A stretch of DNA of 64,000 nt, from contig JANJXV010000196.1 in assembly GCA_024803745.1 (NCBI GenBank), positions 1,500,501 through 1,564,500 of the forward strand, written 5' to 3'. Source of the stretch: Megascapheus bottae (lineage: Eukaryota; Chordata; Mammalia; Rodentia; Geomyidae). Made by a program: the position numbers and the translations under genes. This document shows, in pieces, positions 58,115 through 64,000 of this stretch. Below the pieces are notes generated by a model. The model was not told where the DNA came from. It saw nothing but the letters and a program-made list of their open reading frames with translations, and did not search any database. Within the stretch, counting starts at the first letter, position 1. Each line of letters opens with the position of its first letter.

Positions 58115-59239
58115 CTGAGGAGAGAGCATACAGTGAGACGTGAGCGTACGGACAGAGCTCCTGCTCTCACGGGACAACAGCCCAGCACAACGGCTCCCAG
58201 CACGCCGGTGGGGAGCAAGGCTGCTCTGCCCGCACCGCTGCTCTGCCCGCACCGCTCGGGGAGGCCAGGCTAGGCCCTCAGCGGCCGTGGGCTCGGTGAA
58301 GCACGGAGATGAAAAGGACGAGCAGAACGAGGCCTCTGCTCCTGTCACCACCAAGGGGTGTGCTGGACCCCCGGACACCAGGGTCTTCACAGCCGCAGGG
58401 TGGCCTCAGGCACAGCCAAGCTGAAGAGGGCCTGCTACTGAAGCCACCACGGCCGGAGGATGAAGGGGACACACACACACTGGCATGGGCACAGCCAGGG
58501 CAGAACAGCAAGCTAGCCATCCCCACAGGCCTGTGACAGCTCCACGGGCGGGTGCTGCCTGTGGACTGCGTGTCAGGTGCCTGCTCCCAGCCAGCCCAGG
58601 ACCGCTTTGTGGAGCAGACGGGCTTGGGTAGGGGGACCTCTCTCTTCAGACCTCACCCGGACTCGGGAGCTGGCATCCAGGATGGCCTGCACCGGTGGCA
58701 TGGGCCAGGGCTGTGCCCTGAAGCGGCAGGGAGCAGTCTCAGCTACCTGGGAATGGCCTGGCTCCTCTGTGCCAGGCCACCTCCCGGCCAGGCGCAGCTT
58801 GGCTGGACAGCAGTACCCGTGGTGTAGCCACAGTGGCAGAGAGCCCTCCGTCCAGAAAAGCAAAGGCGAGCTGTCGGCACCTCCCCCCAGCATCCTGGCA
58901 GTGGGGAGGAGCAGGATGCCTGGGAGTTGTGGAGGGCCGTTGGGTACCGGGTGTGAGTCAGGGCACTCTGCTCTAACGGGCATGTGGCAGAGGAGCTGCG
59001 TGACAGCACCAATGCCCTCTGATGAGTTCACATGCTCTGATGGAGAAAACCAGAATAGAATATCACCCGCTCTTCTGAAAACAAAGACCTGCATGAGGAA
59101 CAGGCAGAGGGCACAGTGACGACGTGCCCGCTGGTACACATGCAAACGTGTGCACACTGGACTCGGGAGAGGAGCATCCAAGGTCAAGGCAGTCTCAACT
59201 AACATGCTAAGAGCCTGGTAAAAAGAAGAACAAAACAGA

Positions 59240-59361
59240 ACTTGGGCAAGGTGACATATCCCTATAACCACAGTTCCTCAGGATGCAGAGACAGGAGATT
59301 GGCAAGTTTGTTGCCAGCCCAGGGGAAACAGTAATGAGACTGTCTCCAAAGCAAAACAGAA
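59240..59361 (+). repeat. B1-like SINE monomer
   Basis: 'cttgggcaaggtgacatatc' followed by a B1-like body and 'gagactgtctccaaagcaaa' end. Diverged. Confidence 0.6.
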
Positions 59362-59618
59362 AGCCAGGTGAAGTGGCTCATGCCTGTAATTCTAGCAGCT
59401 CAGGAGGCTGAGATCTGAGGATCAAGGTTCAAAGCCAGCCTGGGCACAAAAGGACCAGAGATTCTATCTCCAATTATCCTCTAGAAAACGGGATGTGGGG
59501 CCTGGCTCAAGGGTAGGGGAGCAGCCTTGAGCTGAAGAGCTCAGGGACAAAACCCAGGCTGAATTCAAGACCCAAGACCCTCCCATCCCCAAAAAAAGCA
59601 AAAAAAAAAAAAAAAAAT
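59362..59618 (+). repeat. Dimeric SINE with A-rich tail
   Basis: 'gccaggtgaagtggctcatg', then 'ggctgagatctgaggatcaa', right half with 'ccttgagctgaagagctcag', and a run of 17 A at about 59,600-59,617. The long tail suggests a fairly recent insertion next to the older B1-like monomer. Confidence 0.9.
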
Positions 59619-60595
59619 TTGGAATAAAGTGCTGGGGGCACAGATCACTAGAAGAATGCCTGCCAGACGTCCGGTACCATTAAACACCAACAAATAAAAA
59701 GCAGAAGAGTTGAGACACACACGAGAAGAAACTTCCACTACTGGCAAGTTTAACGCCTCCACAGGGTACAAAATTACATGAACAAAGTCAGAAGGACCCG
59801 CCAGTGGAGAGATGGCCCGCAGGTCACCTTGGTGGTCGTCTCACGTCAAGGGTGCACAGTGCAGCCTGCTCACCCAGCGTAGACCGCGGAAAGAGTGACA
59901 GAGGGTGGCCCAGTCAAGATGCACACATCAGGAAAAACTCAAAACCCTTGCACAGCTACTGAAGGTAACGGGGAAAGGGAAAGGGAGCATACATCTCAGA
60001 AAGAAAAGAAGCTGGTCATAAAGAACGTGTGTGTGACAGCTACTATTATCCTCTGTCCAGTGACAGGCCCAGGACTGGCCCTGGCCCACCAGGCTGTGAC
60101 ACACAGGCCTTGGCACCAATGCCTGGCGTCTCCTCTAGTCAGTATCTCCTCGTGTCTGACATGGGTGTACCCATAGCCACGGTCTGACTACCAATGTGTG
60201 CTCCAGTTCAGGAAGGAGCTTGCTGTACAGTGATCATTATATCACACCCCAAAATCTCATGCTCCCAGGAACAGAGTGGGGAGGGGTCAGGATAGGAGTC
60301 ACAGACAGGGAGCCATTACCTAACCGTCCAGTCCACTCACCAGGGCTCCCTAAGCACATACTGCAGTCTGGAGCAGGGAACCCGATGGGGCAGGAGGGCA
60401 GGATAAGCAGTTACCTGAGTGGGGGGTGAGGGGGCAGAGCAAGAGTCTGTGAAAAGAAAAACTCAAAATAGCTTTATAAACTAGAGCCAAGTAACCCACA
60501 TCAGAATTAGTACCTTGGAAAGTTGTTAACCACCCGCTCCATCAACGCATGTTCTCAGGCTGCCACTTTCCTGCTTTGTTCCTATCTTCAGGCTT

Positions 60596-60799
60596 TTTTG
60601 TGTGTGTGCCAGTCTTGGGGCTTGAACTCAGGGCCTGAGCACTGTCCTTGGGCTTTCTCAAGGCCAGCACTCTACTACATGACCCACAGCACCACTTCCG
60701 GGTGGCTTTTTTCTATGTATGTGGCACCAAGGAACCAAACCCAGGTCTCTGTGTTTACTAGGCAAGCACTCTACCAGTAGGCCAAACTCCCGGCCCTCT
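60596..60799 (-). repeat. IDL-Geo SINE, reverse orientation
   Basis: In plus orientation the reversed Geo half comes first ('gccagtcttggggcttgaac', then 'cacagcaccacttccgggtg'). The reversed ID-like half follows ('ggcaccaaggaaccaaaccc', then 'taggcaagcactctaccagt'). This ID-like + Geo dimer is described for geomyoid rodents and is the main evidence for the host group. Confidence 0.85.
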
Positions 60800-61244
60800 G
60801 CAGTCTACCTTAACTACAGGGCCTTCCAATCCTCTTTTCATCCTCCTAGCCCTCCATTCCTGCTCCTGTCCGTTGCCCTGTTTTTAATTTGTTTTGGTGA
60901 GGGATGGAATCCAGGCCTTGCCCTTGGCAACCCTTATTTTTCTATTAAATAAATACGTCCAGTTCATCATTTTAGTAAAATTCTGACTTGTGAAACAGTT
61001 GTTTCCATCTTTACTTGCAGTTAAGTAACTCTGAAGTGATGAGCAAGCACGGAACGGGCTCTGAACCGTCCCATGGATGAAAATCACCTCTCCTGATGAG
61101 CTGTCAGGCATCTCCAAACCATTCTGCACATTGAAGGGGCAGATGCCAAACCCTGCAATTGACTGTGATAGGAGACACTGTGGCTGGCCACCCCCCAGGC
61201 GTTTTCCAGAGCTGGCCAGGCCAGCTCTGTAGCCTTAGACGCTG

Positions 61245-62130
61245 GTATCCCTTCCCTTCCTGGAGGAGCCAGGCTGGCATCCCCTCCCTTCCTGGAAGAG
61301 CCAGGCTGGCATCCCTTCCCTTCCTGAAGTAGCCAGGCCGGCAGCCCCTTCCATCCTGAAAGAGCCAGGCTGGTATCCCTTCCCTTCCTGGAGGAGTCAG
61401 GCTGGCTCCCCCTCCCTTCCTGAAGTAGCCAGGCCGGCAGCCCCTTCCCTTCCTGGAGGAGTCAGGCTGGCATCCCCTCCCTTCCTGAAGAAGACAGGCT
61501 GACAGCCCCTTCCATCCTGAAAGAGCCAGGCTGGCATCCCTTCCCTTCCTGAAGTAGCCAGCCTGGCTCCCCCTCCCTTCCTGAAAGAGCCAGGCTGGTA
61601 TCCCTTCCCTTCCTGAAGTAGCCAGGCTGGTATCCCTTCCCTTCCTGAAGTAGCCAGGCTGGTATCCCTTCCCTTCCTGAAGTAGCCAGGCTGGTATCCC
61701 TTCCCTTCCTGAAGTAGCCAGGCTGGTATCCCTTCCCTTCCTGAAGTAGCCAGCCTGGTATCTCTTCCCTTCCTGAAGTAGCCAGCCTGGCTCCCCTTCC
61801 CTTCCTGAAGTAGCCAGCCTGGTATCCCTTCCCTTCCTGAAGTAGCCAGGCTGGTATCCCTTCCCTTCCTGAAGTAGCCAGCCTGGTATCCCTTCCCTTC
61901 CTGAAGTAGCCAGGCTGGTATCCCTTCCCTTCCTGAAGTAGCCAGGCTGGTATCCCTTCCCTTCCTGAAGTAGCCAGGCTGGTATCCCTTCCCTTCCTGA
62001 AGTAGCCAGGCTGGTATCCCTTCCCTTCCTGGAGGAGCCAGGCTGGCAGCCCCTCCCTTCCTGAAGTAGCCAGGATGGCAGCCCCTCCCTTCCTGAACTA
62101 GCCAGGACGGCAGCCCCTCTCTTCCTGGAG
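61245..62130. repeat. Intronic minisatellite, 32-bp unit, about 27 copies
   Basis: Units contain 'gtagccaggctggtatccct' and 'tcccttcctgaa'. Variants have 'gagccaggctggcatcccct' or 'gcagcccc'. The sense strand of SLX9 (minus) is purine-rich with GGAAGGGAAGGG in most units. No stop trinucleotide is present in the minus consensus, hence a 444-codon repetitive ORF that I reject as a gene. Confidence 0.97.
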
Positions 62131-62544
62131 GAGACAGGCAGCCAGTGCCACCACTGACTCCAGTGAGGAGTGGACAGGTTGGCCACACACTGCCAGCCAG
62201 GCTCTACAAACAGCAGAAATAATTCTAGCCACCGGACCTCGAGTGCCAGGCTTAAAACAGCACCATCAACTCTCAGATGACACGTTTTTGCCAGTCTTCC
62301 CAGAGGGGGGTGGGTGTCCAACAAGGAAGGGACCAAGTTCACCAAGGCACTGAACCACTGGTAATGGGCAGAGCTTCCAAAGAGCAGAGGGCAAACCCAC
62401 AGGGAAAGGAAGCTCCTGGACAGTCCTCTGGTTTCCAAAGAGAACCTAACCTCTGAGCAGAGTTCTAGAACATTATTCCAGAATCAATCCAAGCATCAGA
62501 TAGCTCTGGCCAGCAAGGTGCTTGAAGGGCCCAGTGTCCAAGCA

Positions 62545-62745
62545 CAAGAGCCCCTGGAGGTGAGGCATGCAGGGCTCATGAGTCCCCACAGATGGGGCAC
62601 GGCAGGGCGCAGAGCCCCCAGAGGTGAGGCATGCAGAGCTCAGGAGCCCCCGGAGGTGAGGCACGCCAGGGCTCAGGAGTCCCCGGAGATGGGCACGGCA
62701 GAGCTCAGGAGCCCCCGGAGGTGAGGCACGGCAGGGCTCACAGTC
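62545..62745. repeat. Minisatellite, about 33-bp unit, 6 copies
   Basis: Degenerate units built on 'gaggtgaggcatgcagagct' and 'caggagcccccg', with 'gatggggcacggcaggg' variants. Confidence 0.88.
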
Positions 62746-63058
62746 AGGCGTGGAGAGTGGACAACACCGCCCTGCAGGGTGGCAGAGAGTGGGCATCAGC
62801 AGCAGGAAGGACCGGGGTCCCTTTCTGCTTTCTCAGCCCCGAAAGCAATTTCAGTAGATGTTCTAACTCTGCCACAGCACTGGCTCCATTCCCGGAGCCA
62901 GGCACCAGCAGAAGGGGTTGCAGGGTGGCATCAGTTGTCCTCTGCTCTCCAAGACTCTGTATCCTGCCCCCAAAACAGCGCACACGGGCAGCCTCCCCTG
63001 CCAGGGCCTGCCTGGGCGGGCACCTCCTCTGTGCCCACGTGGGCAGCCCAGCACGTAC

Positions 63059-63166
63059 CTTTGCAAGCTGCCTGCGGGGCCGCTGGAGCAGAGGAAGCAA
63101 AGTCTTCCACTGCTGGATTTGAAGGCAGTTTTAAGGCCTTCAGCTCCAACAGACGCGGTGAGTCCA
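63059..63166 (-). CDS. SLX9: Probable SLX9 upstream coding exon
   Basis: A 108-nt segment between the acceptor-like 'gtgtgcatgctttcag' and the donor AAAG/GTACGT at 63,058-63,053. Its last base G joins GT of the next exon to form Gly, so phase fits, and its frame is open (SPRLLELKALKLPSNP, then AVEDFASSAPAAPQAACKG). The Ala/Pro-rich composition fits the poorly conserved middle of SLX9, and the length fits the family total. The sequence itself is not clearly alignable and the acceptor pyrimidine tract is weak, so the 5' boundary is uncertain. Confidence 0.6.
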
Positions 63167-64000
63167 CTGAAAGCATGCACACTGTGCTCTCAGATGCACT
63201 CTTCTAGGATGGGGTTGGGGGCCCAGCTTCACAGGAGCCCCATGGCAGCCTCCGAGGTTCCTGGAGCCTTGTGGATAAAGAAGGGCAGCGACCACAGGGA
63301 GTGTGGGGCCACCAGGAAGCAGCAGAAAGGATGGCAGGACCCAGCCCCAGGTGGCTCCATGATGGTTTCCCACGTCCACTACCAGCTGTGAAATGCTGTC
63401 GAGGCCCACACAGGAACCTCTGGGCTAGACTGGCCACACCCGCCTATCCCCAGTGTCTCCACAAGGTTTTCTCCTAAGGACACCAGTCCTACGCCAGAAC
63501 TTCCCATCTAACCAGTGAAGAGACAGCAGCATGCTTGGAGAGATTACACAGCAAACAATCCCCACGCTGTGGAGACAACAAGGGCACGGGCACCGGTGCC
63601 CCACACGAGGTCCACCCGACATTGCTTTGCATGTGTTAAGTCTGGCTACAGAGCAGAGACTGAGGAAGAACACGACAGACAGGTTTACAACTTAAAACGT
63701 CCCCTAAAGACAAGCTGCTCACACCCCTGGGCTCTGGACTGTGTGAAGAGCCATCCCTGGATGGGCCTGCAGGCGGCTGACCTAGAAAGGAACGTGATTC
63801 TGCTGCCCTCTGCTGGTCACGGCGTGAGTGCAGGTGGATGAGGCCTCATCATGGTGTCCTGCAAGTACATCCAGAGATGGAAGCATTCGTTGCCTGGAGA
63901 CCAGAGAGCCAGCGTCTGGATAGGCACAGGCACCTAGGTCCAGGGGCACGTCCTGGGGGCTGTGACCACGACCCTGGGCTCAGGGAACGTATCTCCTAAC
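63167..64000. other. Right-edge unique sequence, probably SLX9 intron
   Basis: No further SLX9 exon is recognised on the minus strand, and no repeat array. If the 63-kb exon is real, this is part of the next upstream intron. Confidence 0.5.

Larger units (their letters stand above)
58115..63058 (-). other. SLX9 intron with SINEs and two minisatellites
   Basis: Holds SINEs at 59,240-59,615 and 60,596-60,799, the 32-bp array at 61,245-62,130 and the 33-bp array at 62,545-62,745. The remainder is unique. No nested gene is supported. Confidence 0.6.
48160..63166 (-). other. SLX9: SLX9 gene, 3' portion (five exons in window)
   Basis: SLX9 (FAM207A, C21orf70) is the mammalian relative of yeast Slx9, a nucleolar factor of 40S ribosomal subunit maturation. 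Five minus-strand exons of 108, 69, 148, 69 and 124 coding nt join in phase to give 171 codons and a stop. Human SLX9 is about 230 residues, so roughly the first 60 codons lie beyond the right edge. Introns are about 4,944, 4,919, 3,681 and 831 bp. The conserved C-terminal half carries a basic segment KKEKRRLRREQWLQ, an acidic/basic helix region, RATVVVGDLHPL, and the terminal LLASPAYRASP motif. No disabling mutation was seen. Confidence 0.9.

Noticed and set aside
61104..62438. A 444-codon minus-strand ORF
   Set aside because: It is the translation of the 32-bp minisatellite inside an SLX9 intron, and a second frame is open across the same units.

Overview
This is nuclear DNA from a mammal, not a microbe. 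The dispersed repeats point to a geomyoid (heteromyid-type) rodent such as a pocket mouse or kangaroo rat. A reverse-oriented two-part SINE at about 60,596-60,799 has an ID-like tRNA half joined to a 'Geo' half, the arrangement described for IDL-Geo elements of Geomyoidea. A second SINE type, with a B1/7SL-like left half and a similar right half, recurs on the plus strand. The assignment rests on repeat recognition by eye, not on a database search.

The only real protein gene I can support is the 3' part of SLX9 (FAM207A/C21orf70, a ribosome-biogenesis factor), on the minus strand from about 63,166 down to its poly(A) signal at 48,182-48,187. Four exons (58,046-58,114; 52,979-53,126; 49,229-49,297; 48,274-48,397) join with matching phases and consensus splice sites and end in a stop. 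A fifth, less certain upstream exon lies at 63,059-63,166. The start-containing exons lie beyond the right edge. In human, SLX9 sits between ITGB2 and ADARB1, so the left 47 kb is probably the intergenic side facing ADARB1.

The rest is GC-rich accessory sequence dominated by minisatellites: 39 bp x14 (5.5-6.1 kb), 39 bp x17 (7.4-8.1 kb), a 15-bp array with a 26-bp spacer (9.2-12.7 kb), a 20-bp pyrimidine array (16.55-17.23 kb), 34 bp x8 (18.0-18.2 kb), CA-rich DNA (22.0-22.7 kb), 28 bp x5 (26 kb), a 10-kb, roughly 250-copy 40-bp array with a 3,007-bp higher-order period (32.5-42.5 kb), a 32-bp intronic array (61.2-62.1 kb) and a ~33-bp array (62.5-62.7 kb). Nearly all long ORFs here are by-products of repeat units that lack stop trinucleotides.

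Between 28,969 and 32,145 lies an internally deleted class I endogenous retrovirus: two LTRs, a 5-bp target duplication, a tRNA-His-like primer site, a gag frame with three in-frame stops and no frameshift, a fragment of protease, a purine tract, and no recognisable pol or env. Decayed, unusually GC-rich L1 remnants occur at about 4.85-5.3 kb and 22.9 kb.

I found no undescribed gene system that I could defend. The most unusual signals are the 10-kb array whose minus strand is open in all frames, the array carrying 13 exact copies of a strong 5' splice-site sequence, the G-quadruplex array, the SINE with a triplicated right half, and the surprisingly intact gag frame.
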